DNA of 64,000 bases. Origin: Heterobasidion occidentale (Eukaryota > Basidiomycota > Agaricomycetes > Russulales > Bondarzewiaceae). A model generated the notes under the pieces. The model was not told where the DNA came from and searched no databases. It was given only the letters and a program-made list of their open reading frames with translations. Location of the stretch: contig JBCAQO010000011.1 in assembly GCA_039111635.1 (NCBI GenBank), positions 1-64,000 of the forward strand, given 5' to 3'. The translations under genes were made by a program, and so were the position numbers. This document shows, in pieces, positions 29,849 to 42,233 of this stretch. Numbering within the stretch: position 1 is the stretch's first letter; each line of letters starts with the position of its first letter.

Positions 29849-32800
29849 ATGCCCACCCGCCCCTTCGTCCTCCATCCACACATCCCCACGCCCCAGGGCA
29901 GGAACAGTGCGACCTTCCACCCGCCCCCGCTCGATGGCACGCTCGCCGTGCCCGAGCTCTTCGAGTACGACGCAGTGCACAGTCCGTCGCACCCGCTCTT
30001 CGTCTATCCCGACCCCGACGCGTCTGGCGGGACGAGGACGATCTGCTACCCCGAGGCGTTGAGGCTCATCACCGTACCGCGCGCATCGTGCACGGCTACC
30101 ACTCGCGCGCGGCGCCCAGATACGCCGCACAAGTCGGCGTCAGGCCGCACGACCAGCCGCCCACAATCGGCATCCTCGCCATCGCAGGTGCGTTCCGCAT
30201 GCCAATCGTTCGTCGAAAGTAGATAGCGAGTCTAAGGAGACCATCTCGTCTCCCCTCGCAGACTCGGTCAGCTTCTTCTCGGTGCTGGTCGCAACAATGT
30301 GGCTCGGGTTCACCCCGTTCGGCATCTCGCCGCGCAACTCGCCCGCCGCCGTCGCTCACCTCCTCCGCGCGACGCACGTCATCCAGCTCATCGTGAGCTC
30401 CGATCCCGCCATGCAGCGCCTCGCTGCCGCCGCCGTGGCGCTTCTCGCGCAGGATGGCGTGGTTGTCGAGATTCTCCCGATGGTCCGATACGACGAGATC
30501 TCAGACGCGCACGCGGAGAAGCAGAAAGCAGGAGGCGGCGCGGAAGTGTACGAGGTCAGCGATCTGAAGCCTGCAAAGCTCAATCTCGACAAAACAGCAA
30601 TTATGTTGCATTCGTCTGGTAAGCCTTCTTCGCGTGCTCCGCGCGTCGAGTCAACCTGTTGTTCAAGGCAGCACGTCGTTCCCGAAGCCGATCAGGATCT
30701 CGCACCGGACACTGCTTCAGTACACCATGCTTCCGGGTACGTTCATCTATTTTCTGCGATCCAGCTTGGAACACCCTCAACCAAACCTCTCCCATCAGCC
30801 TTTGGAGAAGTCGACCTGTGCGGCACAGTCCTGGGTATACAACCCGTCCCGATGTTTCGTACGTACACCCTTGTCCACTGCAGTGGAACACACTCCTCAC
30901 TTTGCGCAGATGGAATGGGCCTCCCAAGCATCACATGGAGTGTGAGCAGGATCCTCGTCGCATTTTTCACAGATTGATCAACCTTGATACAGAGCTCTGG
31001 AGGAGTCATTATGGGCTGCTACAAGCCGTCGTCTCCACCCGTACTCGCGACGCCCGAGAACTATCTCGAAGCCGTCATCGCTTCGAAAAGCTCGGTACTC
31101 TTCACCGTGCCGTCTTTCGTCGAGGTCGGTGCTGCATATTTGCCTCCGGTTCTGACTCTCCCTGACGTTCTCCGGTACCCTGCGCAGGCATGGCTGAAGA
31201 ATCTCTCGAATCTTCCTGCAATGAAGTCCCTGCGTGCCATCGTGTACTCTGGCGCGCCGATGAACAAGGAGATCGGAGACGCGCTCGTCAAGATGGGCGT
31301 GACGCTCGTTCCCTTCTACGCAACGTGAGACTCGACGCAGTCTTCTGATATCTGTGTGCAGCTCACCGCGATGGGCAGGACGGAGATCGGGTGCTTCAGC
31401 ATGGCGATTCCCGCAACGGTGCCGGCCGTAGACGAATGGGAGTACTTCCAGATCACGGGCAGCATCGACGCCGAGATGCTCCCGCAAGACGGCATGGACG
31501 ACATCTTCGAGGCAACCGTCATCGTGCGTGCTCTGTTACATCCATTGCGCGTGCGACAGCTGAAGGGTGTGTGTGTGTGCTACAGGATAGCCCGTATTAT
31601 AACCCGAATGTGCTCAATGCGGTCACGAGCGACGGCCGCCGCGTGTACAGGACGAGCGATCTCTTGCACAGACATCCCCGCGATCCCACGCGGTGGAGGG
31701 TGTTCGGAAGGGCAGATGACCAGCTGATGCTATCGACGGGGGAAAAGGTGCGTCACATCAGCGTCTGTTCTTCTCATTGAATTGAGCATGTACTTGCTTT
31801 ACAGACAAATCCAGGGCCGTTAGGTGTGTGTTGCTCTCAAGTCAAGATGACTTTGGTTGTGCTCATCACCATTGTATTTCAGAGGCGATCCTGGTACAAG
31901 ACCCCCGCATCGCGTCTGCGCTCATGTTCGGGCGCGGGCAGTTCCAAAATGGCGTCCTGATCGAGCCAAAACCGACGTTCGCGTTCGACCCACGAGATGA
32001 AGAGAAACTGGCAGAGTTCCGGAACGCCATCTGGTAAGTCATCCCATCGACAACTTGGGCTGTGGATATTGAATAACGATCATGTCTGCGCGAGCGTAGG
32101 CCGACGGTAGAGAGGGCGAATCAGTTCGCACCTGCTCATTCGAGATTGTTCAAGGAAGTAAGTGGGCCCATGCTTTGTTTCTGTATCGTCAATTTATGGT
32201 ACTTTTCCAGATGATCATCGTGGCCGACCCAGCAAAACCCTTCGAATATACGCCTAAGGGTACTCCGCGGCGCCACGTAGTGATCAAGGCGTACGATGCC
32301 GAAATCAAAACTATCTACGCAGCCATCGCCGACTCATCCCAGACCGACATTCCGGCTCCGGAGACGTGGACCGAAGATGCGACGCTGGAATTCGTGCGCA
32401 CGGTTGTCGAAAAGGTCATGAAGAGACAGCTGGCCAACGACGACGACATCTTCCAGGAGGGTTGTGACAGGTGCGTGGCTCTGGAATCGCCTTGCCTTCG
32501 AGAGATTCACAACGCAGGATATGTCGTCTAGTCTGCAAGCAACGTGGATCCGCAATACCGTCCTCCATGCCTTGCGCCAGTCGACAAGCCTCACGCTCCA
32601 CAATCTCCCGAACAACTTTGTGTATAGCAACCCCACGATCACCTCCCTCACGCTCTTCATCATCAAGCTCTTCCTTCAAGGCGCGGAAGAGCGCAATGAC
32701 ATCGTCGACCGTGTACGCGCCATGGACGCCATGCTCGTAAAGCATACGTCTGCATTCCCGGTGCACACGCCGCGCTCTGGTTTCAGCGCGCCTGCTAGCA

Positions 32801-34145
32801 CAGACGAGGTCGTCGTCCTGACGGGCTCGACGGGGCGACTGGGGTGTCATCTGCTTGCCCAACTTGTAGCCAAAAGTTCCGTAAAGAGAGTGTACGCGTT
32901 GAATCGCGGCGCATCGGAAGGAGATTTGAAGACACGCCAGGCGAACGCTTTCAAGATCTGGGGCTTCGACGATGGTATCGTGAGTTCAAATGTGACTCTA
33001 CTCGTGGCGGATTTCGCGCAGCCGGACTTGGGACTGGGAATGGACGTGTACACGACGGTCAGCGATCCTGAAATGAGGATATCAAGAAGGGTTGCGAACT
33101 GACTGGCATGTTTCTAGATACGAGACTCGGTCACCAGTATCATTCACAACGGTGCGTACACTTACATGTCATCATTGATCAGTATTCTGACCATCGGCTT
33201 GGATGCATAGCTTGGCGCGTAGACTTTAACCTTGCGTTGTCGTCGTTTGAGCCGTTAGTCGCTGGCGTCCGCAACATTGTCGACCTGTCTCTGGGCTCGC
33301 CTCGTCCAAATCCCCCTGCGATCCTGTTCACGAGTTCCATATCCGTCGTCATGAGTGAGCGCGTCTTTTCTCTTCGACGTTTCCTGGTCCGCTCTCATGA
33401 GGCTAATTCTGTTTAGGCCACACTTCATCGACTGTTGCAGAGACGACGCTAGAGGATGCTGAGGTTGCAGTCGGGACAGGGTACGGAGAGAGCAAGTGGG
33501 TGGCAGAGAACATCCTGCTGCGCGCGAGGAAGGAGGCAGATGTGCGGACGACGGTGGTGCGCGTCGGACAGTTATGCGGCGACAGCGTTTCGGGCGGATG
33601 GAATGAGAAAGAGTGGGTGCCGGCTCTGCTGCGCGGATCACAAGTGCTCGGGGCGTTCCCTCAGAGGAAGGAGGTCGCTATATTTATTGTCTCTTGAAAG
33701 TTGTTTGCCTTGCTGACTTGGCTGGGACACGCAGGCGATATCGTGGGTGCCTGTTGACGTAGCTGCCGCTTCGCTGCTGGACATGTTAGGCTCGGAGGAG
33801 CCCGTGCTGCATCTCGTCCATCCACAACCCGTCAGCTGGAACGTCATCGGCGACGCCGCGGCGCAGACCCTTGAGGTGCCAATTGTGCCCTACACTGAAT
33901 GGGCTGCGAAATTGCGCGAGGCAGCGCGAACGTCCGCTGCGGATCGCAACGCGACGAAGAAAAATCCGGCGCTGGCGCTGCTAGACTTCTTTGTGAAAGA
34001 TCTTGGGGAGGATGGGACAGTCGCGCTGAAGACGGATCGTGCTGTGGGTGTGTCGCCTACATTGCGGAGCGCGGAAAGGCTGGGGAGGGCGGACGTGGAG
34101 AAGTGGATTGGCCATTGGAGGAAGATCGGGTTCTTGCAGGTTTGA
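29849..34145 (+). CDS. NRPS-like adenylate-forming reductase 1 (A-T-R)
   Basis: The domains in order are adenylation, carrier and thioester reductase. Adenylation marks are HSSGSTSFPKPI (split by an intron near 30619), PMFHGMGL, FYATTEIGCFS, YRTSDLLHRHP, GRADDQLMLSTGEK and TNPGPLEA. The carrier core DIFQEGCDSLQATWIRN has its Ser codon completed across an intron at about 32472-32549. The reductase has LTGSTGRLGCHLL (NAD(P)-binding), SIIHNAWRVDFN, LFTSSIS and GYGESKWVAE (the Tyr and Lys of the active site). Such enzymes activate a carboxylic acid with ATP, load it on the carrier and release it reductively as an aldehyde. The start MPTRPFVLHP resembles paralogue 2. One oddity: the frame breaks at about 30060-30066 (EAL-R becomes RLIT instead of RAHHRTA), as if one base were missing, with no usable intron there. 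Either the gene is damaged or the sequence is. At least ten introns are needed otherwise. Confidence 0.85.
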
Positions 34146-34419
34146 ACCGGTCACAGCTATCGAATCGTCGAATGCGTATGTTACATGTACCGTCAGCTTA
34201 GGTTGAAAGCAAATTCTTCGGGACTCAATTGCTCAAAGGACGGAGAACAGCGGAAGAGGAGGTCGACGACCGAGACGGCAGATGTAAACAGTTACACGTG
34301 ATTGGTCGTCTGCTGTCCCCGGTTGCAGCTGCTGCTCTCCGGCTTCATCCTCCTCGTTGCTCCCTGCTCTCCTCGCCACCGCCCACCATAGCGCTAAAGG
34401 TTTCTCTCTCGAAGTAAAA

Positions 34420-35198
34420 ATGGCCTCAACTGCAGTGTTACGCTCCTCGCTTGCCCGAAACATTACTCCAAACCTTGCGCGCCGTTCTCTCATCCCATTC
34501 GGTGCGCTTCGCATTACCTATCTCGCCCGACATGCTCACTCAACCCTTTTGACCCTCGCAGCGCGCTCAAATTCCCAGTTTGCATATGTTCCCGGAGGCC
34601 GTGAGTTCTCGTTATGCTCTGCTAGCTTGGGTATTGATCATCATGGCTGGCAGCTATCATCAAGGGCGGCCCGAACGACCCAACCACATTCCCTCCGCCC
34701 TCGAAGGTTCACGGCTCATACCACTGGGCTTTTGAGCGCCTCCTCTCTGCCGGTCTTGTTCCCCTCACTGCTGCTGCCTTTGTCACCAGCGGCAGCAGCG
34801 CGCCTCTGCTCGACGGTATCCTTGGCGTCAGCCTCGTCATGCACTCGCATATCGGTGTACGTCGCTTCCTACTTGTGTTCCTCAATTGCACCGCCTTCCC
34901 TCTCCTTCATATGTGTTCATGGTTGACTGATTTTTGTCTCGTGCGTGCCGTCACTCTCCTAGTTCGATTCCATCCTCGTCGACTACCTTCACGCGCGCAA
35001 GTTCCCCATCCTTGGCCCCTTATTTACGTGGATTCTCCGAGCCACGACCGTCGGCGTCCTCGCTGGGGTCTACCAATTCAACACCCAGGACGTCGGTGAG
35101 TGCATTTACCCCGATACTCGTGCCAAACTGATTTGCTGACGCGTTGGGACGTGCGATAAGGCCTCACGGAGCTGATCAGGAGGGTTTGGACTGCATAG
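34420..35198 (+). CDS. SDH4: Succinate dehydrogenase membrane-anchor subunit (CybS)
   Basis: Five exons join in phase from ATG 34420 to TAG 35196-35198, about 160 residues. The N-terminus is Arg/Ser/Ala-rich without acids (MASTAVLRSSLARNITPN), a typical mitochondrial presequence. The mature part carries KVHGSYHWAFERLLSAGLVP, MHSHIGFDSILVDYLHARKF and three hydrophobic helices. The His of HSHIG suits the haem b ligand and the Asp-Tyr of VDYLHARKF the quinone site, as known for Sdh4/SDHD. It anchors complex II in the inner membrane, passing electrons from succinate to ubiquinone. It begins only about 275 bp after reductase 1 and is a housekeeping gene between two metabolic paralogues, so its position is probably coincidental. 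All introns have clear GT-AG ends. Confidence 0.9.
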
Positions 35199-36092
35199 AC
35201 GTGCTTCTACCGTTCTTTGGCCCCATCGCAAGCAGTCAGTTGTATCATCTTCCCAGTCGGAATCAGAGCTTTTTTTTCTCCCGTTCACGCCTGGACTCTG
35301 TTGGGCTGAGCGCATTTTGCAATTATCTACGTGCAAGGAAGGTGAGTACAAACTTCGAAGCGGTCGTGTCAGTGCTCGCTATACCCCTCGAGCGTACCAA
35401 ATGCTCCAAGGGCGGTGCAAGTTGGTCGGCCAATGCATGTCGCTTTGCTTTTTAACATTTGAATTTCTGCCGGTGATTTTTCAACTCACACGGACATTGG
35501 CTCATCCCCGGAAATCAAAGATCATCGCTGCTCTACTTGGCTGTGCCATCAGCGCCTCGCATGTCACACTCTAGCCGTCCCTGACCCAACCCAACCAGTA
35601 GATGTAGCTTGTCGCGATGCGTCCTGATCTTGATTTTTTGCCTTCAAACGCTACTGATTCCTTGGATCTATATTAATTGGCTCGCCGCGTGTACACGTAA
35701 AAGTCGAAGGTTTAACTCAAAACAGATGATCTTTCGGCCGACCTTTGTATGTGTCACACTCCTCTCCCCTCAGCGACTTTGCCCACAAATACGACAGCCA
35801 TCAGGCCTGGGGCCCATTCCAATTCAATACACATAGAAGCTTTAGGTACACATTGAGATGTCCTGGTACTCCTATGTATCGTCCTCAGGCATGCACTGTC
35901 ATCACTTCCTGCCTGTCCACAGCCTCATTGGTCAGATGTTGAATGATGTTTCCCATCGCATAAGGTTCATTGATCCCGCGATCTAGTCAAGCGGTAACAG
36001 GCGCTTATGGTCGTGCGCTTGTCTGTATATCTAGCGGGTGAGGCACCCAACAAGACTCCCCAGACTTGTTGTCATAGCCTCCCAAACGCACG

Positions 36093-37591
36093 ATGGCGCC
36101 TTCCCCCGACTATGCCCCAGGGGTGCCGAAAAACGTGGCTGAACTGTGAGTAGCTCTAATCCACTGACGACGGTGGTGCTTGGAGAATGACTCGAACTTG
36201 ACGTAGGACTGGGCCCCTGGTGTGTCTTTTTCTAGCTCTGTCATGTTGAGCTTTTCTGAAAGTACAATTTCCCCTTGAAGCACCTAGGTATCTGCTTCAA
36301 CTGGGGGTTATTCGGTATACTCTGCGTGCAAGTTTGTGAGTTCAAATCCGTCAATCACTCATTCTTACCCTCGCCGCGCGCATGCCGACGGTCTCTTCTC
36401 TAGATTTATACTTTATCAACTACCCGCATGACGGGTGGCGGAAGAAATGTCTTGTCTATGGCCTCTTCGTCTTCGAAGCCGCTCAAACAGCCCTGCTCAC
36501 CCGCGATTCATTCGCAATCCTCGGTTCTGGGTGGGGTGACCTTTCTCGGTTAGATTATCTAGGCGAAATGTGGCTGAGCGGCCCTTTCATGAACGGGATC
36601 AGTAAGTATCTTCGTCCCAGTCCCAGAGTCGATCATACCCGCTCATATAATCACCTTGTTACTTGCAGTAAGCGCGACGGTGCAGAGCATTTTCGCCTGG
36701 CGCATATACCTCCTGGGGAAATCAAAACTGCTTTCGGTATTCATAGTTGCGGTCAGCATCATCTCTCTTAGTCTGCCACTAGTTTGTCATGTTCATTCTC
36801 TATTCATTCCCGAACAAAGGTCGCGCTCATGGAGAGTGCCGCGGCGATGGCTCAAGGTCTACTAGTCGACGTCAAATTCCACGATCGACCTCACAACCTT
36901 CAACGAAATGCGTTCGCGGTGACCACTGTAAGCGCCAGTCTGTAGACTCCAGGGAGTAACGCTGAAGCTGATGGTTTCATTGCGCCCGTAGGTATGGTTA
37001 GTAGGCAGCGCGATCTGCGACGTGGTAATCTGTATGTCGATGATCTACCTCGTAAGCACCATGAAAATTGTTACCGTGTACGGTGCTTGATTTGATTTTT
37101 GAGCTTCTGCGTATACAGCTTAAAACCGCTCAGCGTCAGACTACATTCCGCGAGACTGGAGATATGCTGACTCGTTTGCTTCGTCTGTCTGTTGGTACCG
37201 GCATGCTTACAGGTACGTCTCAATGTCCATTACCTTCTCCATTGAGTGTCAAGCTGACAGATCAGCACTAGCCAGCGTCGCTGCTATCGATGCAACTCTT
37301 TTTCTCGTATATCAGCAAAACAACTACTATATGGCACCCATCGCCGTCCTCGGTAAATTGTACTCAAATTCCTTGATGGTCCTCTTCAATGCCCGGATCA
37401 GACTGGATGGTGCGAGCAGGGATCAGCATCCGTGGAAGAGTAGCACGTATTCGACTCCTGTGACGCGTATCGAGTTTGCCCGTCATTCAGCTCCTGCTAT
37501 CAGCATCGAGGTTCGCACCGATACGTCGACGGACGGGGATGTGTCCGCGACCGATGAGACTGTCAGCGTGAGTGCTTTTGGTATGTCATAA
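36093..37591 (+). CDS. DUF6534-type multi-helix membrane protein
   Basis: The start MAPSPDYAPGVPKNVAEL is followed after introns by NWGLFGILCVQV, LYFINYPHDGWRKKCLVYGL, FVFEAAQTALLTRDSF, SIFAWRIYLLGKSK and, near the end, VLGKLYSNSLMVLFNARIRL, which is characteristic of the family. Around seven hydrophobic segments are expected. These proteins are abundant in Agaricomycetes and have no known function. The C-terminal tail is Ser/Thr/Asp-rich and probably cytosolic. The exact 3' end is uncertain: the open frame stops at 37589-37591, but a GTGAGT donor at about 37567 could lead to another short exon. The first intron boundaries are ambiguous by a few bases. The stretch 35199-36092 before it shows no convincing gene. 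Confidence 0.75.
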
Positions 37592-37924
37592 CTATGGCCA
37601 GTCTAGTAATGATATTCTGTCAAATTTAGGATCACGGAGAGATGAAGTTGCATCCCAACGCTTCATCAGTCCATGTTTCCCGGAGCAGCGTTGGTTCAGC
37701 AGATGTTCACTATGGCTTAGCTTGATGGCGACAGTATTTCCCCACATAAATCGTCTTGAGGACAGTAATTTATAACCATCTTAGAATTTTGCCCTCTGTA
37801 ATTAGTTACGTAATACTGCCGTATTCTGACGAGAAGTCGTCATCACAGAAAAATCATAGCATTTCTGCGAGCAACAGCGCTCGAATGCTAATAATACATA
37901 AACTCTTAATGACATCCACATATC

Positions 37925-40900
37925 TCAATCATCCAAGAACGAAATGCTCCGAAGATATGAAACCCATTTACTGACATCGTCTGCGGACATTGGCTCAGCT
38001 TCCTTCAAAACATTCGAAACAATCACAGCTTTGTCTGTGCTCAACTCTGCATCCGTGGCCAAATCAAAGCTCTCAAAGAAAGGTCGCAAAGCCATAGCCG
38101 AAGTGGGTTTGAAACCAGGAGCGTCATCCTGAAGACCTCGCAGTCGTTCCACCCATTCAACGTACGGCACGACCGGAATGTTGAGTAGCGTGCTTGCCGC
38201 CAGTGTGAAGGTCGACCAGGGCACAGGACGCGGGTGAACAATGTGCAAAACTGGCTCAGCAGTGTCGAGCATATCGAGCAGGGCAGACGCTGCAGTGTCG
38301 ACGGCGATCCAGCTCAATGTCTGTGATGGGATAATCAAATTGATTGTCGTCGAACTTCCTTGTTCGACAGGACGCACCTCGTCGCGCAGGGGAAGAGCAC
38401 CAACTAATTGCGACAGCTTGAGCATCGCAGGCACCCACTCCTTCTCAGTCCACCCTCCTATGCGTTTGTCGCCACTCAGTTGTCCGATGCGCACGGTTGT
38501 CGTCGGAACGCTTGCCAAGCGTGCGGCTTCTTCAAGCAATTGCTCGGCGATCCATTTACTCTCGCTGTAACCACCTCCTATAGCGACATGAGGGTCGTGC
38601 AAAGCAACTTCCGTTGCTGGAGTATCCGCAGTATAATCTGATAAGAAATACGTCAAAGACAGTAGTGGTTGGTTGATGTCAATTTCACGAACTTCGCAAA
38701 ACCGAGATAGAGCTCGTGAAGATAATATGGGAAGGCGCTGCACGAGTCGAGCCAAGCGAGAGCTCGATGAGGTTTCGAACACCGCCGAGAAGAGGCTCGA
38801 AAGATGTTAATGCGACATTGAAGTCTACCCGCCATGCTAATAGCATTCAACTATTAGCACTCAAATGCTGAGGAATCAAAATGTTCCTACCATTGTGAAT
38901 GATGACGGTGACCGAATCTCGAAGCTGTCCGATAGAAAGACAGTGAGACTGGAATAATATGAATGAGCATGGAATTGAAAGCAGACCTCGCGGTAGATAT
39001 CGCTCTCCAATCCCAGCTCGATCTGCGAAGCTTCGCCCCCAAGTAGAACTACTTTGTCCGAGTTCAGCACATTGTCATCAAGCCCCCAAGCTTTGAACGC
39101 AGCCTTCTGTCTCTCCATAAGGGGAGACGAGTTGATCGAAGCGCCGGCAGAGGTCCTGTTCAGAGCATACACTTTACGGACGTCATGCCTCCCAGCAAGC
39201 TGCGACAGTATGTGGGAGCCGAGACGCCCAGTAGATCCTGTCAAGAGAACGACTCTAGCATCATCTGCTCCTCCTGACGTGTTCGCCGCGACTTCGCCAG
39301 GTCTACGTCGGAAGGAGCCAGCATACTTCTTCACGAATGCCTTCATGCTCAACACCTTCGCTTCTTTCCCTGCTTCTGTGTCGAGGCCAAGCGTCCCTGA
39401 AACAAGCCCGAAAATGAACTGGGACATAGATCGAACGGTAGGATTATCGTAGACGAAGCTGTAAGGGATGCTGTGTGCTGGGAGCGAAGTGGAAGATCGG
39501 AGGGCATGAATTATGGTGTTACGAATCCAAGTAGCTTGAAGACTAGACGAGGCCAAACAATGTTATGTGAAGACTCAATCGAAATGCATTGTCGAGTAGA
39601 ATTACCTGTCGCAACCGTTTTGGAACAGATCGTTGTCGTTATCGATAGAGACAGTCATGACTCGTTCGACTGCTGTTCTGACAAACTCCAAGGTGGACTC
39701 CAGATCCCATTCTGTAGGGGGGAGTAGATCTGTTTGAGATACCTTATTTACTGCGTTATAGACAGCTTCGATTTCGTCCCCATACAAGGCGAGAGAAGTT
39801 GGTCGACGTGGAGTACCCTTAGGAGTGTATTCCAGTGGTTTGGCAGGGTCGGTGACGATGATCATCTACGAATTTCATGTTGAAGTCGGATCGTCACTTG
39901 AGCGATACCGATCAACTTACTTCTTTGAACAACCTTGAGTGCGCAGGAGCGTACTTATTGACTCTTTTCACAGTCGGCCTAAAAGATACACTATAAACAG
40001 AAGCTTGGGTGAAGTACATCAAGAATGCTCACCAGATAAGGTTCCTGAACTCCTCTAAGCGTTTCTCGTCTTGAGGAGAGAAAACAAATGCTTCTTTTGG
40101 GTGTATAAGCACACCATTTTGAGCCCGTCCACGCCCAAACATGATTGCTGCAGCAATATGCTTGTCTTGAAGAAGTATCTCCTCTATAGGGTGTCATACC
40201 TTCAGTGCGAATACTTAGTAAAGCTTCTGTAATTGACTGACCCAACGGTACGGGGTTAGTCTTCAAAGCGATAACATGTCAGGTCTGCTGCAAATCGCCA
40301 CGGTGGGAAGATGAGACAAGCCTTTTCTCCCGTTGATAGCATGACCTGCTCATCAATCCGTCCGTACACTCTCCACCTGGTCGGATCCTGAGGATGTCGT
40401 TGGAGTAAATCCCCCATCGCGTATGCAGGTCGCCCATCAATAGACATATTCGACACATTAGGGAAAAACCAGTTGTTGGCCTGATGAGCAATGTGAGACG
40501 TCGGGTAATGGAAGGAGGAAACATGAACAACGTATATACTTACTACTAATACGGGTTCAAAAAGATCATGTTGGTTTTCTTGCGGTAGCATTCTCATGTC
40601 GATGTGCGGCGCCAGTGTGAAGTATCCCCACTCGCCTGCAGGCTGTCGTTTCTCTGGGATGAACATCACGCAGCCACTGGTTTCTGTGCTAAAACATGGG
40701 TCAGAAATACGTCGTGAAAGCTGTTGCAGTTCGACACTTTATTGTCTCACCTTCCCCATGTAGAGAACAAAGCTACCCCAGCGTTTGCGAGCTTGTCTCC
40801 AACCACCGGGTTCATAGGAGCACCAGCGTAGATCTGGGCTCATAACTCAGATATGCCGCAATGATAGAGGGACTTCTTACGATAGCATCTAGATTGCTCA

Positions 40901-42233
40901 GAATTTGCAGATTTGCGGGATCACGAGCACAGTTCTTGCAACGTTAAGATTCTTCAGAATCATAGTTCATAAATCATAGTTTTGGTCAGACTTACCTCTA
41001 CGATGGATGGGACGCAAAACAGGATGTCGCATCGATCTGAAACGACGGCTCCCAAGATATTATCTACCGTCGGCATCATGGGGGGTAATATTGACTTGAA
41101 CGTTGCCACGATGGCTCCAGAGCAGGCCTGTATTCAAGTGTCAGAAACGCGCATTCAAGCTCAGAAAACGTTTGATATCGACCCCAAAGGTGAGGGTCGT
41201 TAAACCCATTGCATCTGGTAAATTATAAAGAGGAAAGACCATGGATCAGATGAATGCCTTCAAAGGGAAAGTGGCCTCGGTCTCACGGAACATCGGTACA
41301 GAGTGCATTCCGATGCGTTTCCCACATAGATCTCTTTCGCCGTAGTCTACAGAACAAGCTCAATAAGATGAAGGGAGATCATCGAATGAAGTACATACAT
41401 GGCAGCAGCGTCCAATTGAAAAATCCCCGACTTGAGATCCTGATGGGCTTAGGAAATGCGGTCGAACCTAAGAATATACATCAGCAGCATACGACGAGAT
41501 ACTACGGCAGACAGTGCGGAAAAATGGATAGTTGATTCATACCTGAAGAATGCAAAATGACAGCCGTCTCGTCTGCTCGCAACTTCTTCACCTTGCCCGC
41601 ACTCTCGTATTGGCCTTCGCTCGCAAATTCGCTATATCGTGGCATCGGAACCAGATCGATATTGACACCGTCCTCACTGAGTATTTGAATCGCCTCTTTG
41701 TATAGTCGTTGCATCGCAGGATCGGAACTGACGACCATTTGCAGTGCCCCGGTTCTGGACAGTAAATTGGCGACGCCCGTAGCTGAGTTGCGCGTCGAGA
41801 TCGGGAAGGGCGTGAGTCCGAGGCGCATGATACCGTGGAGGAGGAAGAGGTAGCTGAGGGCGTCTGTATCGCGCAGTAGCGAAGAATCCATAAACGGCAG
41901 TCAACCAGACAGTCAATATCATAACGCACCAGATGTTGCAAGGACTGCGACCACTGGGGGTTGATTTTCATCCCTCTTCTGTTCAGCGTATTGCTGAGCG
42001 CATCGCTTGTAATGCACCTCCATAATCCCAGCAGCCCTTCTTATCGCGTGTAGAGCTTCGGGATAGCAAACCTGTTTGGATTGTCCCTGACCATCGGTGT
42101 AGACGAGGTGTGGGTGCTGCGGGCTGTGCTGTGCGTTATACTCGTAGAGCTCGGGAACGGTCAGAGAGAAATCGAGAGGCGGGGGGTGGAACGTAAGAGA
42201 GTCAACACCCTGTCGGGTGTGTCTGGGATGCAT
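37925..42233 (-). CDS. NRPS-like adenylate-forming reductase 2 (A-T-R)
   Basis: This minus-strand paralogue of reductase 1 starts MHPRHTRQGVDSLTFHPPPL at 42233 and ends RSISFLDD with the stop at 37925. Adenylation marks are SSGSTAFPKPI (across an intron near 41545-41490), HAMGLTTLTFG, FCVPSIVE, IYAGAPMNPVVGDKL, LFSTWGSTETSG and TNPVPLE. The carrier core is DLFQNGCDSLQATWIRN, with Ser restored by splicing. The reductase has LLTGSTGRLGSHILSQLAG, VIIHNAWRVDFN, IFTSSIS, GGGYSESKWIAE and VRIGQLSGDKRIGGWTEKEW. No lesion was seen in the parts I joined. It should activate and reduce a carboxylic acid; the substrate is unknown. It faces reductase 1 tail to tail with SDH4 and the DUF6534 gene between, so the two arose by duplication with inversion or converged by rearrangement. 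Confidence 0.85.

Noticed and set aside
32464..33102. Separate short genes within the reductases
   Set aside because: These frames are exons of the A-T-R reductase; the carrier and NAD(P)-binding motifs join when introns are removed.
35985..36060. tRNA-like sequence (ctagtcaagcggtaac)
   Set aside because: The D-arm-like word is present, but there is no T-arm (ggttcgaatc) and no closing acceptor stem at the right distance.
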